DNA from: an uncultured Nocardioides sp.
GTDB taxonomy: Bacteria > Actinomycetota > Actinomycetes > Propionibacteriales > Nocardioidaceae
Assembly (NCBI RefSeq): GCF_902805925.1
Contig: NZ_CADCUP010000085.1
Span: 1 to 40,227, forward strand
Length of the DNA stretch: 40,227 bases
Direction: 5' to 3'
A program made the position numbers and the translations under genes. Below, piece after piece: positions 29,171 to 37,694 of this stretch (its first letter is position 1; the number at the start of each line of letters is the position of its first letter). The notes below the pieces were generated by a model. The model was not told the DNA's origin. It saw only the letters and a list, made by a program, of their open reading frames with translations, and searched no databases.

Positions 29171-30541
29171 TCACAGCCTCTCGAAGCCGCGGAACAGCTC
29201 CCAGTCGGTCACGGCCGCGCCGTACGCCGCCAGCTCGACGTCGGCCATGTTGGTGTAGTGGTCGACCACGGCGTCGCCGAGGGCGGCCCGCGCGACGGCG
29301 GAGCCGGCGAAGGCCTCGCGCGCCGCGTGCAGGGTCGTCGGGATCCGCGCGTGGTCGCCGCTGACGTAGGCGTTGCCGGCCAGCTCGGGCTCGAGCTCGA
29401 GCTCCTGCTCGATGCCGTGCAGGCCGCCCGCGAGCATCGCGGCCAGCGCCAGGTAGGGGTTGACGTCGGCGCCCGGCACGCGGTTCTCCATCCGCGCCCC
29501 GGCGCCGTGGCCCACCAGGCGCACGGCGCAGGTCCGGTTGTCGAGCCCCCACGCGATGGTGGTCGGGGCGAACGACCCGGCGGCGAAGCGCTTGTAGGAG
29601 TTGATGTTCGGCGCGTAGAGCAGCGTGAAGTCGGCCATGGTCGCCAGCAGGCCGGCGACGAACCGGTCGTAGAGCGGAGTTCGCTCGCCGGAGTCGGCGT
29701 CCCAGAAGACGACCTCGCCGTCGGTCCCGCGCAGCGAGAGGTGGATGTGGCAGGAGCTGCCCTCCTGCTGGTTGTACTTGGCCATGAAGGTCAGGGACTT
29801 CCCCTGCTGCGCCGCGATCTCCTTGGCGGCGTTCTTGTAGACGCTGTGGTTGTCGGCGGTGGCCATCGACTCGGCGTAGAGGAAGCCGATCTCGTGCTGC
29901 CCGAAGTTGCACTCGCCCTTGGCGCTCTCGACGTCCATGCCCGCGGCGTACATGTGGTTGCGGATCGCGCGCAGCAGCGGCTCCGCCCGCGTCGTGCCGA
30001 GGATGGAGTAGTCGATGTTGTACTGGTTGACCGGCTCGAGCTCTCGGTAGCGCGCGCGGTGCGCGTCCTCGAACGAGGTGTTGAAGGCGATGAACTCCAG
30101 CTCGGTGCCGGCCAGGGCGGTCCAGCCCTGCTCGGCCACCCGGTCGAGCTGCGTGCGGAGCACCGTGCGTGGCGACTGGACGACCGGTGCGTGGTCGAGC
30201 CACACGAGGTCGCACTGCACCATCGCCGTCGCCGGGAGGTGGGGGAGCAGGCGGAGGGTGTCCCAGTCGGGGGCGAACTCCATGTCGCCGTAGCCGCGCT
30301 GCCATGACGAGATCTCGTAGCCCTCGACGGTGTTCATGTCGACGTCGACGGCCAGCAGGTAGTTGCAGCCCTCGGTGCCGGCCTCCAGCGCGACGTCGAG
30401 GAAGTAGCGCCCGTGCAGGCGCTTGCCCTGGAGGCGGCCCTGCATGTCGGTGAAGGCCATCACGACGGTGTCGACCTCGTCGGACTCGATGAGCGCACGG
30501 AGCCGGTCGAGGGTGAGGTAGCGCTCGTTGGGGACGGTCAT
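29171..30541 (-). CDS. Glutamine synthetase-like gamma-glutamyl-amine ligase (GlnA3/PuuA type)
   Basis: 456 aa. The GS catalytic domain includes ELEFIAFNTS, CNFGQHEIGFLYA, the ATP/metal segment MAKYNQQEGSSCHIHLSL and ENRVPGADVNPYLALAAML. The adenylylation loop of true glutamine synthetase is not evident. Relatives GlnA3 and GlnA4 of Streptomyces glutamylate polyamines or ethanolamine, and PuuA glutamylates putrescine. Which amine is used here cannot be told from sequence; the neighbouring choline-kinase-like and demethylase genes favour a methylated or hydroxylated amine. GGAAGGACACC precedes the ATG. It is the first enzyme gene after the GntR gene, with a 25-nt gap. Confidence 0.88.
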   Translation of the reverse strand: MTVPNERYLTLDRLRALIESDEVDTVVMAFTDMQGRLQGKRLHGRYFLDVALEAGTEGCNYLLAVDVDMNTVEGYEISSWQRGYGDMEFAPDWDTLRLLPHLPATAMVQCDLVWLDHAPVVQSPRTVLRTQLDRVAEQGWTALAGTELEFIAFNTSFEDAHRARYRELEPVNQYNIDYSILGTTRAEPLLRAIRNHMYAAGMDVESAKGECNFGQHEIGFLYAESMATADNHSVYKNAAKEIAAQQGKSLTFMAKYNQQEGSSCHIHLSLRGTDGEVVFWDADSGERTPLYDRFVAGLLATMADFTLLYAPNINSYKRFAAGSFAPTTIAWGLDNRTCAVRLVGHGAGARMENRVPGADVNPYLALAAMLAGGLHGIEQELELEPELAGNAYVSGDHARIPTTLHAAREAFAGSAVARAALGDAVVDHYTNMADVELAAYGAAVTDWELFRGFERL

Positions 30542-30566
30542 GGTGTCCTTCCGGATCGGGTCGGGG

Positions 30567-31301
30567 TCATCCGAGCAGGCCCCGCAGCAGGGCCGCGGTG
30601 TCGTCGCAGTGCTCCTCCATCACGCGCCGGGCCCGGTCGGGGCGGCCCCGGACGATCGCGGTCGTGAGGTGGTGGTGCTGGCGGTGGGAGTGGCCGATGT
30701 TGGCCTCCAGCACCGGGATCGCGGCCAGCATCTCGTGCAGCGACGACTGCACCGAGGTCACCGCCTCGATGGTCCGGTCCGAGCCGCTCAGCGCGGCGAC
30801 GGTCAGGTGGAACCGGGAGTCGGCCTGGCGGTGGTCGGCGGGCCGGGAGGCCGAGGCCACCGTGGCCGCCGCCTCCGCGAGCTGGGTGACCTGGTCGTCC
30901 CCCAGCCGCGCCGAGGCGGCGAGCCAGGCTGCGCCGGGCTCGACGAGGCGCCGGAACTCCAGGGCGTCGAGCCAGTCGTGACGCTGCACGGCGGTGATCC
31001 GCGCGGCACGCCGGGCGTAGGGGCTGCGCGGCTGGTGGGTCACCACGGTCCCCCCGCCGCGACCCCGGGTGGTCTCCACGAGCCCCGCCTGGCGCAGCGC
31101 GGCCATCGCCTCCCGCAGGGTCGCCCGGCTCACGGCGAGGCGCTCGGCCAGCTCGCGCTCCGGCGGCAGGACGGAGCCGAGCGGGTAGACGCCGAGCCTG
31201 ATGGCGCGGGCCAGCTGCTCCACGCACGCCTCGAAGGCGTGGTGCCCGCGCACCGGCCGGAGGACGACCTCCGGCAGCCGGTGTGCGGAGGACGCCGTCA
31301 T
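30567..31301 (-). CDS. GntR-family regulator (FadR subfamily, FCD domain)
   Basis: 244 aa. The N-terminal winged helix reads ERELAERLAVSRATLREAMAALRQAGLV followed by a Gly/Arg wing (TTRGRGGGTVV). The C-terminal FCD ligand domain shows the metal-type His/Asp pattern (EFRRLVEPGAAWLAA, DSRFHLTVAALSG, HSHRQHHHLTTAI). It heads the minus-strand operon and faces the permease operon, so it probably controls both and itself. The likely operator lies 47 nt upstream. GAAGG sits 9 nt before ATG 31301 but abuts ATG 31310, so the former is chosen. The ligand is probably a pathway amine or acid. Confidence 0.9.
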   Translation of the reverse strand: MTASSAHRLPEVVLRPVRGHHAFEACVEQLARAIRLGVYPLGSVLPPERELAERLAVSRATLREAMAALRQAGLVETTRGRGGGTVVTHQPRSPYARRAARITAVQRHDWLDALEFRRLVEPGAAWLAASARLGDDQVTQLAEAAATVASASRPADHRQADSRFHLTVAALSGSDRTIEAVTSVQSSLHEMLAAIPVLEANIGHSHRQHHHLTTAIVRGRPDRARRVMEEHCDDTAALLRGLLG

Positions 31302-31447
31302 GCCGGTCATCCTTCGCGGCGGCCGGGGCCGGTGTCAATCGCTCAATGGTCTGAGTTCATACCTTTTTTTCGCCGGTGTATTTACGGCCGTCGCGAGCGG
31401 GTCTAGCCTCCGAACCAGTCGGCTCCGCCCTCCCGAGAAGGTGTCCC
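31302..31447. promoter_or_regulatory. Divergent control region of the amine locus
   Basis: This gap of 146 bp holds the palindromic operator (31348-31363), a T7 run directly after it (31364-31370), a plus-strand -10 box TAGCCT (31404-31409) and GAAGG before the permease ATG. On the minus strand TATGAA, inside the operator, could act as the -10 of the GntR gene, leaving a leader of about 50 nt. A repressor bound there would block its own promoter directly and the permease promoter from upstream. Confidence 0.5.
31348..31363. promoter_or_regulatory. Palindromic GntR operator candidate
   Basis: GGTCTGAGTTCATACC is symmetrical as GGTnTGAnnTCAnACC, with 12 of 16 positions fixed and all six half-pairs complementary. 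The GGT/ACC ends fit the class of sites bound by FadR-type GntR proteins. It is the only such palindrome I found in the gap. Confidence 0.6.
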
Positions 31448-33070
31448 ATGCCCGAAGCGAACGAATCCGCCCACGAGCGGCACGACTCCCCACAGCTCAC
31501 CGACGACGAGCAGCACCTGGCCCGGCTCGGCTACAAGCAGGAGCTCAACCGCACGTGGTCGGGGTTCTCCAACTTCGCCATCTCGTTCTCGATCATCTCC
31601 ATCCTCGCCGGCTGCTTCACGACCTTCGGCCAGGGGTTCAACAACGGCGGCCCCGTCGCGATCTCCTGGGGATGGCCGATCATCGCCGGCTTCATCCTGA
31701 TCATCGGCTTCACCATGAGCGAGCTCGTCTCGGCGTACCCCACCTCGGGAGGCATCTACTGGTGGGCGGCCAAGCTCGGGGGCCCGGCCGCCGGGTTCTT
31801 CACGGGCTGGCTGAACCTCATCGGGCTCGTCGCGGTGACCGCCTCGGTGGCCTACGGCTGCGCGACGTTCATCGACCTGACCATCAGCACGTGGTCTGAG
31901 GGCTTCGCCGCCGACTACTCGCTGACCCGGGTGTTCCTGATCTTCCTCGTGGTGCTCGCCCTGGCCTCGTTGCTCAACATCTTCAGCGGCCACCTGATGG
32001 CGATCATCAACAACGTGTCGGTCTGGTGGCACGTGGTCGGCGCGCTGGTCATCGTGCTGATCCTGGTGTTCGTCCCCGACTACCACCAGAGCTTCGGCTA
32101 CGTCTTCACCGAGCGCTTCAACAACTCCGGCTACAGCGACGGCTCCACCTCGACGGCGACGTACTGGCTGCTGGTGGTGCCCTTCGGCCTGCTGCTCACG
32201 CAATACACGATCACCGGCTTCGACGCCTCCGCGCACCTCTCGGAGGAGACCTCGGCCGCCTCCTCGGCCGCGGCCAAGGGCATCTGGCAGTCGATCTTCT
32301 ACTCCGCGATCGGCGGCTGGATCCTCCTCCTGGCCTTCCTCTTCGCCGTGCCGAACGGCCCCGACGGCCTCCCCGACAACGCCGGGGTGGGCGGTGGCGG
32401 CGTCGCCTACATCTTCACCTCCGCGCTGGGCGCCGGCCTGGCGGGCCTGGTGCTGTTCATCTCCGCGGCGGGGCAGTTCTTCTGCACGACCGCGTGCATG
32501 ACCAGCGCATCGCGGATGACCTTCGCCTTCAGCCGCGACGGCGCCATCCCCGGCTCCCGCCTGTGGTCGAGGCTCTCCGGCGCCCGCGTGCCGGCCAACG
32601 CGGTGATGCTGGTCGCCGTGGTGTCGGCGCTGATCACGCTGCCGGCACTGATCGAGGTCAACATCGGCACCGAGGCCGAGCCGCTCATCGTGCCCACCGC
32701 CTTCTACGCGGTGGTCTCGGTCGCGGTGATCGGCCTCTACCTGGCCTTCCTCATCCCCATCTGGCTGCGCTGGAGGATCGGCGACCGCTTCGAGGTGGGC
32801 GCGTGGAACAACGGCCGGAAGTACAAGTGGATGAACCTCGTGGCGGTGGTCGAGATCGCGATCATCTCCGTCTACTTCGTGCTGCCGTTCGTGCCGCAGG
32901 GCAACCCGTTCAACGACGACTTCTCGCCGAAGTTCGTCAACTACGCCCCGGTGCTCACCCTGGGTGCGCTGCTCCTGCTGACGATCTGGTGGCAGGCGTC
33001 GGCCAAGAACTGGTTCACCGGGCCCAAGAGCACGATCGACCAAGCGGTCGTCGACGTCTTCGACGGCTGA
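31448..33070 (+). CDS. APC-family amino acid/amine permease
   Basis: 540 aa with about twelve hydrophobic segments. The opening LNRTWSGFSNFAISFSIISILAG and AYPTSGGIYWWAAKLGGP place it in the amino acid/choline transporter (ACT) branch of the APC superfamily, whose members carry choline, GABA or other amines. It is the first gene of the plus-strand arm and so presumably brings in the amine that the operon degrades. GAAGG lies 6 nt before the ATG at 31448. The ORF track starts at 31376, inside the promoter. The kinase-like gene follows after 10 nt. Confidence 0.88.
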   Translation: MPEANESAHERHDSPQLTDDEQHLARLGYKQELNRTWSGFSNFAISFSIISILAGCFTTFGQGFNNGGPVAISWGWPIIAGFILIIGFTMSELVSAYPTSGGIYWWAAKLGGPAAGFFTGWLNLIGLVAVTASVAYGCATFIDLTISTWSEGFAADYSLTRVFLIFLVVLALASLLNIFSGHLMAIINNVSVWWHVVGALVIVLILVFVPDYHQSFGYVFTERFNNSGYSDGSTSTATYWLLVVPFGLLLTQYTITGFDASAHLSEETSAASSAAAKGIWQSIFYSAIGGWILLLAFLFAVPNGPDGLPDNAGVGGGGVAYIFTSALGAGLAGLVLFISAAGQFFCTTACMTSASRMTFAFSRDGAIPGSRLWSRLSGARVPANAVMLVAVVSALITLPALIEVNIGTEAEPLIVPTAFYAVVSVAVIGLYLAFLIPIWLRWRIGDRFEVGAWNNGRKYKWMNLVAVVEIAIISVYFVLPFVPQGNPFNDDFSPKFVNYAPVLTLGALLLLTIWWQASAKNWFTGPKSTIDQAVVDVFDG

Positions 33071-33080
33071 CACACCGACG

Positions 33081-33989
33081 GTGCCCGAGGACGAGAGCCC
33101 CGACCGGCTCCTCGACCAGGTGCCCCGGCTCGCGAGCCGGGTCCTGGTCGAGGAGCTGCCGGGCGGGCTGACCAACCGCAACTACCGCGTGGACACCCCC
33201 GACGCGTCGTACGTCGTCCGGGTGAGCGGCAGCGACGCCGCGCTCCTCGGCATCGACCGGGAGGCGGAGTGCCTGAACTCGCGGGCGGCCGCGGCCGCCG
33301 GCGTGGGCGCCGAGGTGTTCGACTTCCGTCCCGACCTCGGCGTGCTGGTCATCGGCTACCTGCCCGGCCGGACGCTGGTCGACGAGTCGTTCGAGGACCC
33401 CGCCGTCCTGCGACGCGCCGCCGACGCGGTGCGCCGGCTGCACGCCGGCCCGGCCTTCACCGGTGAGTTCGACATGCTCGCCCGCCAGGCGGCGTACCGG
33501 GAGACCGTGCGCACCCACGGCTTCGCGCTGCCGCCGGACTACGACGACCACGCCGACGCGTGGACCGCGGTGCACCGCGTCCTGGCCCTGCGCCCCCGGG
33601 TGCTCGTGCCGTGCAACAACGACCTGCTGGCGGGCAACTTCATCGACGACGGCCGGCAGGTGCGGCTGATCGACTACGAGTACTCCGGCGCCAACGACGC
33701 GGCGTTCGAGCTGGGCAACACCGCCACGGAGTGCGGCTTCCCGCCCGAGCGCACCGAGGCCTGGACCGAGGCCTACTACGGTGCGCCGACCCGCGGCGAG
33801 CTGGCGCGGGTGCGGCTCGGGTCGCTGCGCAGCGAGTACGGCTGGTCGCTGTGGGGCTTCATCCAGGCGGCCACCAGCCCGCTGGACTTCGACTTCGCCG
33901 GGTGGGGCCGGCACCGCTACGAGAAGGCCGTCGCGACCTTCCGCGGGCCCCACCTCGAGCGCCTGCTGGTGGAGGCGGCCGATGACTGA
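33081..33989 (+). CDS. Choline/ethanolamine kinase-like phosphotransferase
   Basis: 302 aa. It has the choline-kinase fold signature: LPGGLTNRNYRV near the N-terminus and, in the C-terminal lobe, CNNDLLAGNFIDDG followed by LIDYEYSGANDAAFELGN. In most relatives the first of these reads HND; here the His is Asn, while the catalytic Asp and the later metal Asp remain. It may therefore be active with altered kinetics. A choline, ethanolamine or similar alcohol-amine substrate is inferred from family and location. The GTG start is 10 nt after the permease stop. Its end overlaps the next gene by 8 nt. Confidence 0.82.
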   Translation: MPEDESPDRLLDQVPRLASRVLVEELPGGLTNRNYRVDTPDASYVVRVSGSDAALLGIDREAECLNSRAAAAAGVGAEVFDFRPDLGVLVIGYLPGRTLVDESFEDPAVLRRAADAVRRLHAGPAFTGEFDMLARQAAYRETVRTHGFALPPDYDDHADAWTAVHRVLALRPRVLVPCNNDLLAGNFIDDGRQVRLIDYEYSGANDAAFELGNTATECGFPPERTEAWTEAYYGAPTRGELARVRLGSLRSEYGWSLWGFIQAATSPLDFDFAGWGRHRYEKAVATFRGPHLERLLVEAADD

Positions 33990-36450
33990 GGCGCTGCCCG
34001 AGCGGGCGCGGGTGGTCGTCGTCGGCGGGGGAGTCGTCGGCTGCTCCACGGCCTACCACCTGGTGCAGGCGGGCTGGACCGACGTGCTCGTGCTCGAGCA
34101 GGGCCACCTCTCGGGCGGGACGACCTGGCACGCCGCCGGCCTCGTGGGGCCGCTGCGCGCCACCGAGGGCGGCACCCGGCTGGTGCAGTACTCCGCCGAG
34201 CTCTACGACCGGCTCGAGACCGAGACCGGCCTGGCCACCGGCTACCGCAACGTCGGGGGCGTGATCGTGGCCCGCACCGAGGACCGGATGGTGGCCCTGC
34301 GGCGGACCGCGGCCAACGCCGCGGCCTACGACCTCGAGTGCCGGATGCTCACCCCCGACGAGGCGGGCGAGCTGTGGCCGCCGATGCGCACCGACGACCT
34401 GCTGGGCGCGATCTGGCTCCCCGGGGACGGCAAGGTCAACCCCACCGACCTCACCCAGTCGCTCGCGCGGGGTGCCCGGAAGGGTGGGGCCAAGATCGTC
34501 GAGGGCGTGCGTGTCACCGGGCTCGCCACCACGGCCGGACCGGCCGGTCCGCGGGTGACCGGGGTCCGGACCGACCGGGGCGACGTGGAGGCCGAGGTGG
34601 TCGTCAACTGCGCCGGCCAGTGGGCGACCGCGGTCGCCGCGCTCGCCGGCCTGCCGCTGACGGTGCCGCTGCACAGCGCCGAGCACTTCTACGTCGTCAC
34701 CGAGCCGGTCCCCGGCGTGCACCCCGACCTGCCGATCATGCGCGACCCGGACGGCTGGACGTACTTCAAGGAGGAGGTCGGCGGGCTGGTCGTGGGCGGC
34801 TTCGAGCCCGACGCGAAGCCGTGGGTCCCGCCCGACGCCATCCCGCACCCCTTCGAGTTCCAGCTGCTGGAGGAGGACTGGGAGCACTTCTCGGTGCTGA
34901 TGGACCAGGCGCTGGTGCGGGTGCCCGCGCTGGAGGAGACCGGGATCCGCAAGTTCTACAACGGGCCGGAGAGCTTCACGCCCGACAACCAGTTCCTGCT
35001 CGGTGAGGTGCCCGGCCTGCGCGGGTTCTTCGTCGGGGCGGGCTTCAACTCGGTGGGCATCGCCTCCGCGGGCGGGGCCGGGCGCGCCCTGGCCGAGTGG
35101 ATCGTGGCCGGTGAGCCCACCAGCGACCTCGTCGGCGTCGACGTACGCCGCTTCGGGGCGTACGCCGCCGACACCGGCTGGCTGCGCGAGCGCGTCGCCG
35201 AGACGCTCGGGCTGCACTACGCGATCCCGTGGCCGTTGCGGGAGGCGTCGACCGGACGGGGGATCCGCACGTCGCCGGTGCACGACCGGCTCGCCGCGGC
35301 CGGCGCGGTGTTCGGCTCGCGGATGGGCTGGGAGCGGCCGCTGTACCTCGCCCCCACGACGGAGGACGCCGCCGCGGCGGAGGAGCACCACACGTGGGGC
35401 CGGCCGGCGTGGCATCCGTGGTCCTCGGCGGAGCAGCGGGCCACCCGCAGCGCGGTCGCGCTCTTCGACCAGACCTCCTTCTCCAAGTACCTCGTCCGGG
35501 GCCCCGGGGCGCTGGAGGGCCTGCAATGGGTCTGCGCCGGTGACGTCGACGTCGCGCCCGGCCGCTGCGTCTACACGCCGCTGCTGAACCGGCGGGCCAC
35601 CTACGAGGCCGACCTCACCGTCACCCGGGTGGCGAGCGAGGAGTTCTGGGTCGTCAGCAGCTCGGCGACCACCGTGCGCGACCTCGACTGGTTCGGCCGC
35701 CACCTGCACGAGCGGGTGGGAGGCTCGGCAAGGATCGAGGACCGCACCGACGACGTGTCGGTGCTGGGCGTGATGGGGCCGCGCTCCCGCGACCTGCTGT
35801 CCGGTCTCGTCGACGCCGACCTGTCGGAGGAGGCGTTCGGGTTCGCCACCAGCCGCGAGCTGACGGTGGCGGGTGCCCGGGTGCGGGCGACCCGGATGAC
35901 CTACGTCGGCGAGCTGGGCTGGGAGCTGGCGGTCCCGTGGCAGGACACCGCCTACGTCTACGACGCGCTGGTCACCGCCGGCCGGGCGCTCGGCCTCACC
36001 GAGGCCGGCTACCACGCCATCGAGTCGCTGCGCCTGGAGAAGGGCTACCGCGCGTTCGGGCGTGAGCTCACCCCCGACGTCACGCCCGTCGAGGCCGGGC
36101 TGGTCTTCGCGACCGCGCTCGGCGCCGACAAGGACTTCCTGGGTCGTGCGGCCCTCGCCGACCACCGGTCGGCTCTCGCCGCCGGTGGTGCGCGCCGTCG
36201 TCTCGTCTCCTTCGTGCTCGACGACCCGGGGGCCGTCCTGTGGGGCGGTGAGCTGGTCCTGCGTCACGGCGAGCCGGTCGGGCAGGTCACCAGCGCGGCC
36301 TGGGGCGAGACCGTCGGCAGCACGGTCGGCCTGGCCTATCTGCGCCACGACGGACCCGTCCGGCAGGAGTGGCTGGACGCGGGTGGTCTAGAGGTCGACG
36401 TCGCCGGGGAGCGCCACCGCGTGACCTGCACGCTCCGCGCGCCGCTCTGA
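33982..36450 (+). CDS. FAD-dependent dimethylglycine/sarcosine dehydrogenase-like enzyme with GcvT domain
   Basis: 822 aa. The N-terminal FAD-binding oxidoreductase (VVVGGGVVGCSTAYHL) carries TTWHAAGLVGPLR, where the His matches the covalent flavin site of dimethylglycine dehydrogenase. The C-terminal half (about 440-822) is a GcvT-like folate-binding aminomethyltransferase domain, with YTPLLNRRATYEADLTV, MTYVGELGWEL and ESLRLEKGYRAFGREL. Such enzymes demethylate N-methylated amino acids and pass the one-carbon unit to tetrahydrofolate. This points to an N-methylated substrate in the locus. GGAGG lies 8 nt before the ATG at 33982. It is the last gene of the plus-strand arm. Confidence 0.88.
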   Translation: MTEALPERARVVVVGGGVVGCSTAYHLVQAGWTDVLVLEQGHLSGGTTWHAAGLVGPLRATEGGTRLVQYSAELYDRLETETGLATGYRNVGGVIVARTEDRMVALRRTAANAAAYDLECRMLTPDEAGELWPPMRTDDLLGAIWLPGDGKVNPTDLTQSLARGARKGGAKIVEGVRVTGLATTAGPAGPRVTGVRTDRGDVEAEVVVNCAGQWATAVAALAGLPLTVPLHSAEHFYVVTEPVPGVHPDLPIMRDPDGWTYFKEEVGGLVVGGFEPDAKPWVPPDAIPHPFEFQLLEEDWEHFSVLMDQALVRVPALEETGIRKFYNGPESFTPDNQFLLGEVPGLRGFFVGAGFNSVGIASAGGAGRALAEWIVAGEPTSDLVGVDVRRFGAYAADTGWLRERVAETLGLHYAIPWPLREASTGRGIRTSPVHDRLAAAGAVFGSRMGWERPLYLAPTTEDAAAAEEHHTWGRPAWHPWSSAEQRATRSAVALFDQTSFSKYLVRGPGALEGLQWVCAGDVDVAPGRCVYTPLLNRRATYEADLTVTRVASEEFWVVSSSATTVRDLDWFGRHLHERVGGSARIEDRTDDVSVLGVMGPRSRDLLSGLVDADLSEEAFGFATSRELTVAGARVRATRMTYVGELGWELAVPWQDTAYVYDALVTAGRALGLTEAGYHAIESLRLEKGYRAFGRELTPDVTPVEAGLVFATALGADKDFLGRAALADHRSALAAGGARRRLVSFVLDDPGAVLWGGELVLRHGEPVGQVTSAAWGETVGSTVGLAYLRHDGPVRQEWLDAGGLEVDVAGERHRVTCTLRAPL

Positions 36451-36518
36451 GGAACCGCTCTCCACAAGGCTCGTCCTTTGGGGTCGGCCGGCGCGGCCCG
36501 GCCGCCTAGGCTCCTCCC

Positions 36519-37658
36519 ATGCCGACGCCTCGACGCACCCACCGGGCGCTGTCGGCCTACGCCCACGACCGGGTCGTGAGCTGGCGCACCGGCTCCAGCG
36601 AGAGCCAGGTCTTCGTGCTGCTCGTGCTCCTCGCCGGAGTGGTGGTCTCCTTCGTCATCGGCTGGTTCGACTACCGCCTGATGCCGCTGACGACGTACTT
36701 CGTGTGGTTGCTGCTCGGCATGCTGCTGCTGCGCTTCCGGCCGCTGGTGCTGCTGGCGGCGGCGGTGCTCGTCGCGGCGCCGACGGTGATGGTGCACGAC
36801 GGCCCGATCGCGGGACCGCGGGTGACGGCCCTGGCCACCCTGGTGGCCGCGGTCGCCCTGATCCTCTACCAGTCCAGCCGCCAGCGGTCCGGCCTGCCGG
36901 TGCCGCTCAGCGAGGCCCTGCTCGTCGACCTGCGCGACCGGCTGCGGGCCCAGGGCACCGTGCCCCGGCTGCCGGGGGGATGGGCAGCACAGTCGGCGAT
37001 GCTGGCCGCCGACAACGCCAACTACGCCGGTGACTTCCTCGTCGCCGACCTGCGTGAGGACCGACAGCTCGAGATGGTGCTGGTGGACGTGTGCGGCAAG
37101 GGCATGGTGGCAGGCCCCGCGGCGCTGCAGTTCGCCGGCGCCCTCGGGGGCCTGATCGGGGCGCTGCCCCCTCGTGAGCTGATGCTGGCGGCCAACAGCT
37201 TCCTGCTCCGCCAGCACGCCGACGAGTCGTTTGCCACGGCCGTGCACCTGCTCGTGGACCTCGAGACCGGCAGCTACTCCATCACCAGCGCCGGCCACCC
37301 ACCCGCACTGCGCTGGCGTGCCGCCGACGGCGTGTGGGACATCGACAACGCCCGCGGCACCGCCCTCGGCATCGTGCCCGCGCCCGAGCTGCACGGGTCC
37401 GTCGGGCAGCTCGCCCCCGGGGACGCGCTGATGTTCTACACCGACGGCGTCGTGGAGTCGCGCGACAGCGACCTCGACACCGGCATCGCATGGCTCCAGG
37501 CGGCCGCCACCGAGGCCGTCGGCGTGGGGTTCACGGGGGCCGCGCGCCGGATCCTGCGGGGGGTTGAGGCGGGCGACGACGACCGGGCGGTGCTCATCCT
37601 GCACCGCTCGGTCCCGGCCGGCAGCCGGGTGGGGAGCGCCAGCACCACCTCCGGCTGA
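36519..37658 (+). CDS. Membrane-anchored SpoIIE/PP2C-type serine phosphatase
   Basis: 379 aa. Four hydrophobic segments lie in residues 28-118. A PP2C-like SpoIIE domain follows (about 150-370) with DNANYAGDFLVADL, VDVCGKGMVAGPAA, TSAGHPPALRWR and MFYTDGVVESRDSD supplying the metal-binding Asp residues. Such phosphatases commonly activate anti-sigma antagonists in partner-switching stress pathways. No antagonist or kinase gene is adjacent. TAGGCT (36507-36512) ends 6 nt before the ATG, giving a leaderless mRNA. It lies just upstream of lon but has a separate promoter. Confidence 0.9.
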   Translation: MPTPRRTHRALSAYAHDRVVSWRTGSSESQVFVLLVLLAGVVVSFVIGWFDYRLMPLTTYFVWLLLGMLLLRFRPLVLLAAAVLVAAPTVMVHDGPIAGPRVTALATLVAAVALILYQSSRQRSGLPVPLSEALLVDLRDRLRAQGTVPRLPGGWAAQSAMLAADNANYAGDFLVADLREDRQLEMVLVDVCGKGMVAGPAALQFAGALGGLIGALPPRELMLAANSFLLRQHADESFATAVHLLVDLETGSYSITSAGHPPALRWRAADGVWDIDNARGTALGIVPAPELHGSVGQLAPGDALMFYTDGVVESRDSDLDTGIAWLQAAATEAVGVGFTGAARRILRGVEAGDDDRAVLILHRSVPAGSRVGSASTTSG

Positions 37659-37694
37659 GCCGGATTCCGCTGTGGACGAACACGGCGCGCGGCC

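Noticed and set aside
31364-31370. T7 run as an intrinsic terminator
   Set aside because: There is no stable GC hairpin directly before it in either direction; it sits between divergent promoters and is better seen as part of the control region.
33859-36348. 829-aa minus-strand ORF
   Set aside because: Antisense shadow of the DMGDH-like gene with no recognisable domain.
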